Assembly: GCF_052857255.1 (NCBI RefSeq)
Contig: NC_135504.1
Location: 144,672,121 to 144,736,120, forward strand
DNA length: 64,000 nucleotides
From: Amblyomma americanum
Taxonomy: Eukaryota > Arthropoda > Arachnida > Ixodida > Ixodidae
Reading direction: 5' to 3'
Positions within the stretch are counted from its first letter, which is position 1. Each line of letters opens with the position of its first letter. The notes beneath the pieces were generated by a model, which searched no databases, had not been told where the DNA came from, and worked only from the letters and a program-made list of their open reading frames with translations. Shown here piece by piece: positions 12,360 through 25,039 of this stretch. A program made the translations under genes and the position numbers.

Positions 12360-14958
12360 GGTATACAAGTTCTCGCGCAGTTCTGAGAAAAAAGTTTACA
12401 CCTTTCCCTCATGTACTCATCGACGACTTGTAAAAGCGATGCTTGTGAATCTTGCTAGTTTCGATCTAAAACGATGTATCCCGTTGTTTTGAGCCGGAAT
12501 ACAAGTTTTCGTGCAGTTCTGAGAGAAAACGTTTACACCTTTCTCTCGTCTAATCTTCGAGGACTTGTAAAATCGATGCTCGTGAATCTTGCTAGTTTAG
12601 ATCTAAAACGATGAATCCTGTTGTTTTGAGCCGGAATACAAGTTTTCGCGCAGTTCTGAGAGAAAAAGTTTACAGCTTTCTCTCGTCTACTCTTCGACGA
12701 CTTGTAAAATCGATGCTCGTGAATCTTGCTAGTTTCGATTTAAAACGATGTATCCCGTTTTTTGAGCCGGAATACAAGTTTTCGTGCAGTTCTGAGAGAA
12801 AAAGTTTACACCTTTCTCTCGTCTACTCTTCGGCGACGTGTAAAATCGATGCTTGTGAATCTTGCTAGTTTCGATCTAAAACGATGTATCCCGTTGTTTT
12901 GAGCCGGAATACAAGTTTTCGTGCAGTTCTGAGAGAAAAAGTTTACACCTTTCTCTCGTCTACTCTTCGAGGACTTGTAAAATCGATGCTCGTGAATCTT
13001 GCTAGTTTCGATCTAAAACGATGAATCCTTTTGTTTTGAGCCGGAATACAAGTTTTCGCGCAGTTCTGAGAGAAAAAGTTTACACCTTTCTCTCGTCTAC
13101 TCTTCGACGACTTGTAAAATCGATGCTCGTGAATCTTGCTAGTTTCGATCTAAAACGATGTATCCCGTTTTTTTGAGCCGGAATACAAGTTTTCGTGCAG
13201 TTCTGAGAGAAAAAGTTTACACCTTTCTCTCGTCTACTCTTCGACGACTTGTAAAATCGATGCTCGTGAATCTTGCTAGTTTCGATCTAAAACGATGTAT
13301 CCCGTTTTTTTGATCCGGAATACAAGTTTTCGTGCAGTTCTGAGAGAAAAAGTTTACACCTTTCTCTCGTCTACTCTTCGGCGACGTGTAAAATCGATGC
13401 TTGTGAATCTTGCTAGTTTCGATCTAAAACGATGTATCCCGTTGTTTTGAGCCGGAATACAAGTTTTCGTGCAGTTCTGAGAGAAAAAGTTTACACCTTT
13501 CTCTCGTCTACTCTTCGAGGACTTGTAAAATCGATGCTCGTGAATCTTGCTAGTTTCGATCTAAAACGATGTATCCCGTTGTTTTGAGCCGGAATACAAG
13601 TTTTCGTGCAGTTCTGAGAGAAAAAGTTTACACCTTTCTCTCTACTCTTCGACGACTTGTAAAATCGATGCTCGTGAATCTTGCTAGTTTCGATCTAAAA
13701 CGATGTATTCCGTTGTTTTGAGCCGGAATACAAGTTTTCGCGCAGTTCTGAGAGAAAAAGTTTACACCTTTTTCTCGTCTACTCTTCGAAGACTTGTAAA
13801 ATCGATGCTCGCGAATCTTACTAGTTTCGATCTAAAACGATGTATATCGTTGTTTTGAGCCAGAATACAAGTTTTCGTGCAGTTCTGAGAGAAAAAGTTT
13901 ACACCTTTCTCTCGTCTACTCTTCGAAGACTTGTAAAATCGATGCTCGTGAATCTTGCTAGTTTCGATCTAAAACCATGAATCCTGTTGTTTTGAGCCGG
14001 AATACAAGTTTTCGCGCAGTACTGAGAGAAAAAGTTTACACCTTTTGTCTCGTCTACTCTTCGACGACTTGTAAAATCGATGCTCGTGAATCTTGCTAGT
14101 TTCGATCTAAAACAATGTATCCCGTTGTTTTGAGCCGGAATACAAGTTTTCGCGCAGTTCTAAGAGAAAAAGTTTACACCTTTCTCTCGTCTACTCTTCG
14201 ACGACTTGTAATATCGATGCTCGTGAATCTTGCTAGTTTCGATCTAAAACGATGTATTCCGTTGTTTTGAGCCGGAATACAAGTTTTCGCGCAGTTCTGA
14301 GAGAAAAAGTTTACGCCTTTCTCTCGTCTACTCTTCGATGACTTGTAAAATCGATGCTCGTGAATCTTGCTAGTTTCGATCTAAAATGATGTAACCCGTT
14401 GTTCTGAGCCGGAATACAAGTTCTGACGCAGTTCTGAGAGAAAACGTTTACACCTTTCTCTCGTCTACTCTTCGAGGACTTGTAAAATCGATGCTCGTGA
14501 TTCTTGCTAGTTTCGATCTAAAACGATGAATCCCGTTGTTTTGAGCCGGAATACAAGTTTTCGCGCAGTTCTGAGAGAAAAAGTTTATACCTTTCTCTCG
14601 TCTACTCTTCGACGACTTGTAAAATCGATGCTCGTGAATCTTGCTAGTTTCGATCTAAAACGATGTATTCCGTTGTTTTGAGCCGGAATACAAGTTTTCG
14701 CGCAGTTCTGAGAGAAAAAGTTTACACCTTTCTCCTGTCTACTCTTCGACGAGTTGTAAAATCGATGCTCGTGAATCTTGCTAGTTTCGATCTAAAACGA
14801 TGTATTCCGTTGTTTTGAGCCGGAATACAAGTTTTCGCGCAGTTCTGAGAAAAAAAGTTTACACCTTTCTCTCGTCTACTCTTCGACGACTTGTAAAATC
14901 GATGCTCGTGAATCTTGCTAGTTTCGATCTAAAACGATGTATCCCGTTTTTTTGAGCC
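12360..14958. repeat. Higher-order repeat copy C2 (2,599 bp, 19 monomers)
   Basis: GGTATAC at 12360 and 14959 and CTCCTGTC at 12135 and 14734 both give 2,599 bp (19x137 minus 4). Compared with C1 this copy has an extra stretch, because the GATCCGG monomer (10986 to 13311), the short TTTCTCTCTACTC monomer (11316 to 13641) and the AAAACAATG monomer (11788 to 14113) all match C1 at 2,325 bp. C2 therefore carries a second pass of the CGGCGACGTG segment (about 12,830 and 13,380). Confidence 0.8.
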
Positions 14959-16378
14959 GGTATACAAGTTCTCGCGCAGTTCTGAGAAAAAAGTTTACAC
15001 CTTTCCCTCATGTACTCATGGACGACTTGTAAAAGCGATGCTCGTGAATCTTGCTAGTTTCGATTTAAAACGATGTATCCCGTTTTTTGAGCCGGAATAC
15101 AAGTTTTCGTGCAGTTCTGAGAGAAAAAGTTTACACCTTTCTCTCGTCTACTCTTCGGCGACGTGTAAAATCGATGCTTGTGAATCTTGCTAGTTTCGAT
15201 CTAAAACGATGTATCCCGTTGTTTTGAGCCGGAATACAAGTTTTCGTGCAGTTCTGAGAGAAAAAGTTTACACCTTTCTCTCGTCTACTCTTCGAGGACT
15301 TGTAAAATCGATGCTCGTGAATCTTGCTAGTTTCGATCTAAAACGATGAATCCTGTTGTTTTGAGCCGGAATACAAGTTTTCGCGCAGTTCTGAGAGAAA
15401 AAGTTTACACCTTTCTCTCGTCTACTCTTCGACGACTTGTAAAATCGATGCTCGTGAATCTTGCTAGTTTCGATCTAAAACGATGTATCCCGTTTTTTTG
15501 AGCCGGAATACAAGTTTTCGTGCAGTTCTGAGAGAAAAAGTTTACACCTTTCTCTCGTCTACTCTTCGAGGACTTGTAAAATCGATGCTCGTGAATCTTG
15601 CTCGTTTCGATCTAAAACGATGTATCCCGTTGTTTTGAGCCGGAATACAAGTTTTCGTGCAGTTCTGAGAGAAAAAGTTTACACCTTTCTCTCCTCTACT
15701 CTTTGACGACTTGTAAAATCGATGCTCGTGAATCTTGCTAGTTTCGATCTAAAACGATGCATTCCGTTGTTTTGAGCCGGAATACAAGTTTTCGCGCAGT
15801 TCTGAGAGAAAAAGTTTACAATTTTCTCTCGTCTACTCGTCGACGACTTGTAAAATCGATGCTCGTGAATCTTGCTAGTTTCGATCTAAAACGATGTATT
15901 CCGTTGTTTTGAGCCGGAATACAAGTTTTCGCGAAGTTCTGAGAGAAAAAGTTTACACCTTTCTCTCGTCTACTCTTCGACGAATTGTAAAATCAATGCT
16001 CGTGAATCTTGCTAGTTGCGATCTACAACGATGTATCTCGTTGTTTTGAGCTGGAATACAAGTTTTCGCGCAGTTCTGAGAGAAAAAGTTTACACCTTTC
16101 TCTCGTCTACTCTTCGACGACTTGTAAAATCGATGCTCGTGAATCTTGCTAGTTTCGATCTAAAACGATGTATCCCGTTGTTTTGAGCCGGAATACAAGT
16201 TTTCGTGCAGTTCTGAGAGAAAAAGTTTACACCTTTCTCTCTACTCTTCGACGACTTGTAAAATCGATGCTCGTGAATCTTGCTAGTTTCGATCTAAAAC
16301 GATGTATTCCGTTGTTTTGAGCCGGAATACAAGTTTTCGCGCAGTTCTGAGAGAAAAAGTTTACAATTTTCTCTCGTC
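14959..16378. repeat. Truncated C-type unit leading into the D block
   Basis: It opens with GGTATAC like C1 and C2. After the AAAAGCG monomer it jumps directly to the GATTTAAAACG and GTTTTTTGAGCC monomer (about 15,060), so the monomers with CGAGG and TTTACAGC are missing. It then passes through GCATTCC (15,760) and TACAACG/TATCTCG (16,025) monomers that resemble the B block. This is a transition zone between two homogenised domains. Confidence 0.68.
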
Positions 16379-18981
16379 TAATCGTCGACGATTTGTAAAA
16401 TCGATGCTCGCGAATCTTACTAGTTTCGATCTAAAACGATGTATACCGTTGTTTTGAGCCGGAATACAAGTTTTCGTGCAGTTCTGAGAGAAAAAGTGTA
16501 CACCTTTCTCTCGACTACTCTTCGAAGACTTGTAAAATCGATGCTCGTGAATCTTGCTAGTTTCGATCTAAAACGATGAATCCTGTTGCTTTGAGCCGGA
16601 ATACAAGTTTCCGCGCAGTACTGAGAGAAAAAGTTTACACCTTTCTCTCGTCTACTCTTCGACGACTTGTAAAATCGATGCTCGTGAATCTTGCTAGTTT
16701 CGATCTAAAACGATGTATCCCGTTGTTTTGAGCCGGAATACAAGTTTTCGCGCAGTTCTAAGAGAAAAAGTTTACACCTTTCTCTCGTCTACCCTTCGAC
16801 GACTTGTAATATCGATGCTCGTGAATCTTGCTAGTTTCGATCTAAAACGATGTATTCCGTTGTTTTGAGCCGGAATACAAGTTTTCGCGCAGTTCTGAGA
16901 GAAAAAGTTTACGCCTTTCTCTCGTCTACTCTTCGATGACTTGTAAAATCGATGCTCGTGAATCTTGCTAGTTTCGATCTAAAACGATGTAACCCGTTGT
17001 TCTGAGCCGGAATACAAGTTCTGACGCAGTTCTGAGAGAAAACGTTTACACCTTTCTCTCGTCTACTCTTCGAGGACTTGTAAAATCCATGCTCGTGAAT
17101 CTTGCTAGTTTCGATCTAAAAGGATGAATCCCGTTGTTTTGAGCCGGAATACAAGTTTTCGCGCAGTTCTGAGAGAAAAAGTTTACACCTTTCTCTCGTC
17201 TACTCTTCGACGACTTGTAAAATCGATGCTCGTGAATCTTGCTAGTTTCGATCTAAAACGATGTATCCTGTTGTTTTGAGCCGGAATACAAGTTTTCGTG
17301 CAGTTCTGAGAGAAAAAGTTTACACCTTTCTCTTGTCTACTCTTCGACGAGTTGTAAAATCGATGCTCGTGAACCTTGCTAGATTCGATCTAAAACGATG
17401 TATTCTGTTGTTTTGAGCCGGAATACAAGTTTTCGTGCAGTTCTGAGAGAAAAAGTTTACACCTTTCTCTCGTCTACTCTTCGAGGACTTGTAAAATCGA
17501 TGCTCGTGAATCTTGCTAGTTTCGATCTAAAACGATGAATCCTGTTGTTTTGAGCCGGAATACAAGTTTTCGCGCAGTTCTGAGAGAAAAAGTTTACACC
17601 TTTCTCTCGTCTACTCTTCGACGACTTGTAAAATCGATGCTCGTGAATCTTGCTCGTTTCGATCTAAAACGATGTATCCCGTTGTTTTGAGCCGGAATAC
17701 ATGTTTTCGTGCAGTTCTGAGAGAAAACGTTTACACATTTCTCTCGTCTACTCTTCGGCGACGTGTAAAATCGATGCTCGTGAATCTTGCTAGTTTCGAT
17801 CTAAAACGATGCATTCCGTTGTTTTGAGCCGGAATACAAGTTTTCGCGCAGTTCTGAGAGAAAAAGTTTACAATTTTCTCTCGTCTACTCGTCGACGACT
17901 TGTAAAATCGATGCTCGTGAATCTTGCTAGTTTCAATCTAAAACGATGTATCCCGTTGTTTTGAGCCGGAATACAAGTTTTCGCGCAGTTCTGAGAGAAA
18001 AAGTTTACGCCTTTCTCTCGTCTACTCTTCGAGGACTTGTAAAATCGATGCTCGTGAATCTTGCTAGTTTCGATCTAAAACGATGTAACCGGTTGTTCTG
18101 AGCCGGAATACAAGTTTTCGCGCAGTTCTGAGAGAAAACGTTTACACCTTTCTCTCGTCTACTCTTCGAGGACTTGTAAAATCGATGCTCGTGAATCTTG
18201 CTAGTTTCGATCTAAAACGATGAATCCCGTTGTTTTGAGCCGGAATACATGTTTTCGTGGAGTTCTGAGAGAAAAAGTTTACACCTTTCTCTCGTCTACT
18301 CTTCGGCGACTTGTAAAATCGATGCTCGTGAATCTTGCTAGTTTCGATCTAAAACGATGCATTCCGTTGTTTTGAGCCGGAATACAAGTTTTCGCGCAGT
18401 TCTGAGAGAAAAAGTTTACAATTTTCTCTCGTCTACTCGTCGACGACTTGTAAAATCGATGCTCGTGAATCTCACTAGTTTCGATCTAAAACGATGTATC
18501 CCGTTGTTTTGAGCCGGAATACAAGTTTTCGCGCAGTTCTGAGAGAAAAAGTTTACACCTTTCTCTCGTCTACTCTTCGACGACTTGTAATATCGATGCT
18601 CGTGAATCTTGCTAGTTTCGATCTAAAACGATGTATTCGGTTGTTTTGAGCCGGAATACAAGTTTTTGCGCAGTTCTGAGAGAAAAAGTTTACACCTTTC
18701 TCTCGTCTACTCTTCGACGACTTGTAAAATCAATGCTCGTGAATCTTGCTAGTTTCGATCTACAACGATGTATCTCGTTGTTTTGAGCTGGAATACAAGT
18801 TTTCGCGCAGTTCTGAGAGAAAAAGTTTACACCTTTCTCTCGTCTACTCTTCGACGAGTTGTAAAATCGATGCTCGTGAATCTTGCTAGTTTCGATCTAA
18901 AACGATGTATCCCGTTGTTTTGAGCCGGAATACAAGTTTTCGTGCAGTTCTGAGAGAAAAAATTTACACCTTTCTCTCGTC
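16379..18981. repeat. 19-monomer higher-order repeat, copy D1 (2,603 bp)
   Basis: Four independent markers repeat at exactly 2,603 bp, which is 19x137 with no net indel: CTAATCGTCGACGATTTG (16379 and 18982), GTTGCTTTGAG (16588 and 19191), TATTCTG (17401 and 20004) and AATACATG (17696 and 20299). Upstream of 16,370 the two copies differ (TTTACAATTTT against ATTTACACC), so the unit edge lies close to the CTAATCG monomer. AATACATG occurs again at 18244, 548 bp after 17696, a 4-monomer step inside the unit. Confidence 0.88.
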
Positions 18982-21720
18982 TAATCGTCGACGATTTGTA
19001 AAATCGATGCTCGCGAATCTTACTAGTTTCGATCTAAAACGATGTATACCGTTGTTTTGAGCCGGAATACAAGTTTTCGTGCAGTTCTGAGAGAAAAAGT
19101 GTACACCTTTCTCTCGACTACTCTTCGAAGACTTGTAAAATCGATGCTCGTGAATCTTGCTAGTTTCGATCTAAAACGATGAATCCTGTTGCTTTGAGCC
19201 GGAATACAAGTTTCCGCGCAGTACTGAGAGAAAAAGTTTACACCTTTCTCTCGTCTACTCTTCGCCGACTTGTAAAATCGATGCTCGTGAATCTTGCTAG
19301 TTTCGATCTAAAACGATGTATCCCGTTGTTTTGAGCCGGAATACAAGTTTTCGCGCAGTTCTAAGAGAAAAAGTTTACACCTTTCTCTCGTCTACCCTTC
19401 GACGACTTGTAATATCGATGCTCGTGAATCTTGCTAGTTTCGATCTAAAACGATGTATTCCGTTGTTTTGAGCCGGAATACAAGTTTTCGCGCAGTTCTG
19501 AGAGAAAAAGTTTACGCCTTTCTCTCGTCTACTCTTCGATGACTTGTAAAATCGATGCTCGTGAATCTTGCTAGTTTCGATCTAAAACGATGTAACCCGT
19601 TGTTCTGAGCCGGAATACAAGTTCTGACGCAGTTCTGCGAGAAAACGTTTACACCTTTCTCTCGTCTACTCTTCGAGGACTTGTAAAATCGATGCTCGTG
19701 AATCTTGCTAGTTTCGATCTAAAAGGATGAATCCCTTTGTTTTGAGCCGGAATACAAGTTTTCGCGCAGTTCTGAGAGAAAAAGTTTACACCTTTCTCTC
19801 GTCTACTCTTCGACGACTTGTAAAATCGATGCTCGTGAATCTTTCTAGTTTCGATCTAAAACGATGTATCCTGTTGTTTTGAGCCGGAATACAAGTTTTC
19901 GTGCAGTTCTGAGAGAAAAAGTTTACACCTTTCTCTTGTCTACTCTTCGACGAGTTGTAAAATCGATGCTCGTGAATCTTGCTAGATTCGATCTAAAACG
20001 ATGTATTCTGTTGTTTTGAGCCGGAATACAAGTTTTCGTGCAGTTCTGAGAGAAAACGTTTACACCTTTCTCTCGTCTACTCTTCGAGGACTTGTAAAAT
20101 CGATGCTCGTGAATCTTGCTAGTTTCGATCTAAAACGATGAATCCTGTTGTTTTGAGCCGGAATACAAGTTTTCGCGCAGTTCTGAGAGAAAAAGTTTAC
20201 ACCTTTCTCTCGTCAACTCTTCGACGACTTGTAAAATCGATGCTCGTGAATCTTGCTCGTTTCGATCTAAAACGATGTATCCCGTTGTTTTGAGCCGGAA
20301 TACATGTTTTCGTGCAGTTCTGAGAGAAAGAGTTTACACCTTTCTCTCGTCTACTCTTCGGCGACGTGTAAAATCGATGCTCGTGAATCTTGCTAGTTTC
20401 GATCTAAAACGATGCATTCCGTTGTTTTGAGCCGGAATACAAGTTTTCGCGCAGTTCTGAGAGAAAAAGTTTACAATTTTCTCTCGTCTACTCGTCGACG
20501 ACTTGTAAAATCGATGCTCGTGAATCTTGCTAGTTTCAATCTAAAACGATATATCCCGTTGTTTTGAGCCGGAATACAAGTTTTCGCGCAGTTCTGAGAG
20601 AAAAAGTTTACGCCTTTCTCTCGTCTACTCTTCGAGGACTTGTAAAATCGATGCTCGTGAATCTTGCTAGTTTCGATCTAAAACGATGTAACCGGTTGTT
20701 CTGAGCCGGAATGCAAGTTCTGACGCAGTTCTGAGAGAAAACGTTTACACCTTTCTCTCGTCTACTCTTCGAGGACTTGTAAAATCGATGCTCGTGAATC
20801 TTGCTAGTTTCGATCTAAAACGATGAATCCTGTTGTTTTGAGCCGGAATACAAGTTTTCGCGCAGTTCTGAGAGAAAAAGTTTACACCTTTCTCTCGTCT
20901 ACTCTTCGACGACTTGTAAATCGATGCTCGTGAATCTTGCTCGTTTCGATCTAAAACGATGTATCCCGTTGTTTTGAGCCGGAATACATGTTTTCGTGGA
21001 GTTCTGAGAGAAAAAGTTTACACCTTTCTCTCGTCTACTCTTCGGCGACTTGTAAAATCGATGCTCGTGAATCTTGCTAGTTTCGATCTAAAACGATGCA
21101 TTCCGTTGTTTTGAGCCGGAATACAAGTTTTCGCGCAGTTCTGAGAGAAAAAGTTTACAATTTTCTCTCGTCTACTCGTCGACGACTTGTAAAGTCGATG
21201 CTCGTGAATCTTGCTAGTTTCGATCTAAAACGATGTATCCCGTTGTTTTGAGCCGGAATACAAGTTTTCGCGCAGTTCTGAGAGAAAAAGTTTACACCTT
21301 TCTCTCGTCTACTCTTCGACGACTTGTAATATCGATGCTCGTGAATCTTGCTAGTTTCGATCTAAAACGATGTATTCCGTTGTTTTGAGCCGGAATACAA
21401 GTTTTTGCGCAGTTCTGAGAGAAAAAGTTTACACCTTTCTCTCGTCTACTCTTCGACGACTTGTAAAATCAATGCTCGTGAATCTTGCTAGTTTCGATCT
21501 ACAACGATGTATCTCGTTGTTTTGAGCTGGAATACAAGTTTTCGCGCAGTTCTGAGAGAAAAAGTTTACACCTTTCTCTCGTCTACTCTTCGACGAGTTG
21601 TAAAATCGATGCTCGGGAATCTTGCTAGTTTCGATCTAAAACGATGTATCCCGTTGTTTTGAGCCGGAATACAAGTTTTCGTGCAGTTCTGAGAGAAAAA
21701 GTTTACACCTTTCTCTCGTC
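18982..21720. repeat. 19/20-monomer higher-order repeat, copy D2
   Basis: The first three quarters match D1 at 2,603 bp. In the last part the spacing becomes 2,739 bp (20 monomers): AATACATG 18244 to 20983 and TACAACG 18761 to 21500. The added monomer lies between about 20,300 and 20,980 and is the GTAACC / TTCTGACGCAG type near 20,690-20,720. One copy near 20,920 reads TTGTAAATCGATG, a 1-bp loss in the A run. Confidence 0.84.
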
Positions 21721-24700
21721 TACTCTTCGACGACTTGTAAAATCGATGCTCGTGAATCTTGCTAGTTTCGATCTAAAACGATGTATTTCGTTGTTTTGAG
21801 CCGGAATACAAGTTTTCGCGCAGTTCTGAGAGAAAAAGTTTACGCCTTTCTCTCGTCTACTCTTCGAGGACTTGTAAAATCGATGCTCGTGAATCTTGCT
21901 AGTTTCGATTTAAAACGATGTAACCCGTTGTTCTGAGCCGGAATACAAGTTCTGACGCAGTTCTGAGAGAAAAAGTTTACACCTTTCTCTCGTCTACTCT
22001 TCGACGACTTGTAAAATCAATGCTCGTGAACCTTGCTAGTTTCGATCTACAACGATGTATCTCGTTGTTTTGAGCTGGAATAGAAGTTTTCGCGCAGTTC
22101 TGAGAGAAAAAGTTCACACCTTTCTCTCGTCTACTCTTCGAGGACTTGTAAAATCGATGCTCGTGAATCTTGCTAGTTTCGACCTAAAACGATGTATCAC
22201 GTTGTTTTGAGCCGGAATACAAGTTTTCGTGCAGTTCTGAGAGAAAAAGTTTACACCTTTCTCTCGTTTACTCTTCGACGAGTAGTAAAAACGATGCTCG
22301 TGAATCTTGCTAGTTTCGATCTAAAACGATGTATTCCGTTGTTCTGAGCCGGAATACAAGTTTTCGCGCAGTTCTGAGAGAAAACGTTTACACCTTTCTC
22401 TCGTCTACTCTTCGTCGACTAGTATAATCGATGCTCGTGAATCTTGCTAGTTTCGATCTAAAACGATGTATCCCGTTGTTTTGAGCCGGAATACAAGTTT
22501 TCGCGCAGTTCTGAGAGAAAAAATTTACACCTTTCTCTCGTCTACTCTTCGACGACTTGTAAAATCAATGCTCGTGAATCTTGCTAGTTTCGATCTACAA
22601 CGATGTATCTCGTTGTTTTGAGCTGGAATAGAAGTTTTCGCGCAGTTCTGAGAGAAAAAGTTTACACCTTTCTCTCGTCTACTCTTCGAGGACTTGTAAA
22701 ATCGATGCTCGTGAATCTTGCTAGTTTCGATCTAAAACGATGAATCCCGTTGTTTTGAGCCGGAATACAAGTTTTCGCGCAGTTCTGAGAAAAAGTTTAC
22801 ACCTTTCTCTCGTCTACTCTTCGAGGACTTGTAAAATCGATGCTCGTGAATCTTGCTAGTTTCGATCTAAAACGATGAATCCTGTTGTTTTGAGCCGGAA
22901 TACAAGTTTTCGTGCAGTTCTGAAAGAAAAAGTTTACACCTTTCTCTCGTCTACTCTTCGACGACTTGTAAAATTGATGCTCGTGAATCTTGCTAGTTTC
23001 GATCTAAAACGATGTATCCCGTTGTTTTGAGCCGGAATACAAGTTTTCGCGCAGTTCTGAGAGAAAAAGTTTACACCTTTCTCTCGTCTACTCTTCGAAG
23101 ACTTGTAAAATCGATGCTCGTGAATCTTGCTAGTTTCGATCTAAAACGATGTATTCCGTTGTTTTGAGCCGGAATACAAGTTTTCGCGAAGTTCTGAGAG
23201 AAAAAATTTACACCTTTCTCTCGTCTACTCTTCGACGACTTGTAAAATCGATGCTCGTGAATCTTGCTACTTTCGATCTAAAACGATGTATTCCGTTGTT
23301 TTGAGCCGGAATACAAGTTTTCGCGAAGTTCTGAGAGAAAAAGTTTACACCTTTCTCTCGTCTACTCTTCGACGACTTGTAAAATCAATGCTCGTGAATC
23401 GTGCTAGTTTCGATCTACAACGATGTATCTCGTTGTTTTGAGCTGGAATAGAAGTTTTCGCGCAGTTCTGAGAGAAAAAGTTTACACCTTTCTCTCGTCT
23501 ACTCTTCGAGGACTTGTAAAATCGATGCTCGTGAATCTTGCTAGTTTCGATCTAAAACGATGTAACCCGTTGTTCTGAGCCGGAATACAAGTTCTGACGC
23601 AGTTCTGAGAGAAAAAGTTTACACCTTTCTCTCGTCTACTCTTCCACGACTTGTAAAATCAATGCTCGTGAACCTTGCTAGTTTCGATCTACAACGATGT
23701 ATCTCGTTGTTTTGAGCTGGAATAGAAGTTTTCGCGCAGTTCTGAGAGAAAAAGTTTACACCTTTCTCTCGTCTACTCTTCGAGGACTTGTAAAATCGAT
23801 GCTCGTGAATCTTGCTAGTTTCGATCTAAAACGATGTATCACGTTGTTTTGAGCCGGAATACAAGTTTTCGCGCAGTTCTGAGAGAAAAAGTTTACACCT
23901 TTCTCTCGTTTACTCTTCGACGAGTTGTAAAATCGATGCTCGTGAATCTTGCTAGTTTCGATCTAAAACGATGTATTCCGTTGTTTTGAGACGGAATACA
24001 GGTTTTCGCGCAGTTCTGAGAGAAAACGTTTACACCTTTCTCTCGTCTACTCTTCGACGAGTTGTAAAAACGATGCTCGTGAATCTTGCTAGTTTCGATC
24101 TAAAACGATGTATTCCGTTGTTTTGAGCCGGAATACAAGTTTTCGCGAAGTTCTGAGAGAAAAAATTTACACCTTTCTCTCGTCTACTCTTCGACGACTT
24201 GTAAAATCGATGCTCGTGAATCTTGCTACTTTCGATCTAAAACGATGTATTCCGTTGTTTTGAGCCGGAATACAAGTTTTCGCGAAGTTCTGAGAGAAAA
24301 AATTTACACCTTTCTCTCGTCTACTCTTCGACGACTTGTAAAATCGATGCTCGTGAATCTTGCTACTTTCGATCTAAAACGATGTATTCCGTTGTTTTGA
24401 GCCGGAATACAAGTTTTCGCGCAGTTCTGAGAGAAAAAGTTTACACCTTTCTCTCGTCTACTCTTCGACGACTTGTAAAATCAATGCTCGTGAATCTTGC
24501 TAGTTTCGATCTACAACGATGTATCTCGTTGTTTTGAGCTGGAATAGAAGTTTTCGCGCAGTTCTGAGAGAAAAAGTTTACACCTTTCTCTCGTCTACTC
24601 TTCGAGGACTTGTAAAATCGATGCTCGTGAATCTTGCTAGTTTCGATCTAAAACGATGAATCCCGTTGTTTTGAGCCGGAATACAAGTTTTCGCGCAGTT

Positions 24701-25039
24701 CTGAGAGAAAAAGTTTACACCTTTCTCTCGTCTACTCTTCGAGGACTTGTAAAATCGATGCTCGTGAATCTTGCTAGTTTCGATCTAAAACGATGAATCC
24801 TGTTGTTTTGAGCCGGAATACAAGTTTTCGGGCAGTCGTGAAAGAAAAAGTTTACACCTTTCTCTCGTCTACTCTTCGACGACTTGTAAAATCGATGCTC
24901 GTGAACCTTGCTAGTTTCAATCTAAAACGATGTATCCCGTTGTTTTGAGCCGGAATACAAGTTTTCGTGCAATTCTGAGAGAAAAAGTTTACACCTTTCT
25001 CTCGTCTACTCTTCGACGACTTGTAAAATCAATGCTCGT
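21721..25039. repeat. Mosaic block where the GAGCTGGAATAGAAG subfamily appears
   Basis: From about 22,075 onward the TACAACG/TATCTCG monomers carry GAGCTGGAATAGAAG, while further left the same type reads GGAATACAAG. Other types entering here are CTTCGTCGACTAGTATAATCG (about 22,410), GACCTAAAACG with TATCACG (about 22,180) and a CGCGAAGTTC with AAAAAATTTAC type (for example about 23,185, 24,145 and 24,285). These become fixed members of the HORs at 31-64 kb. Order within this block is irregular; short runs of two or three monomers recur but I could not define one unit. Confidence 0.7.
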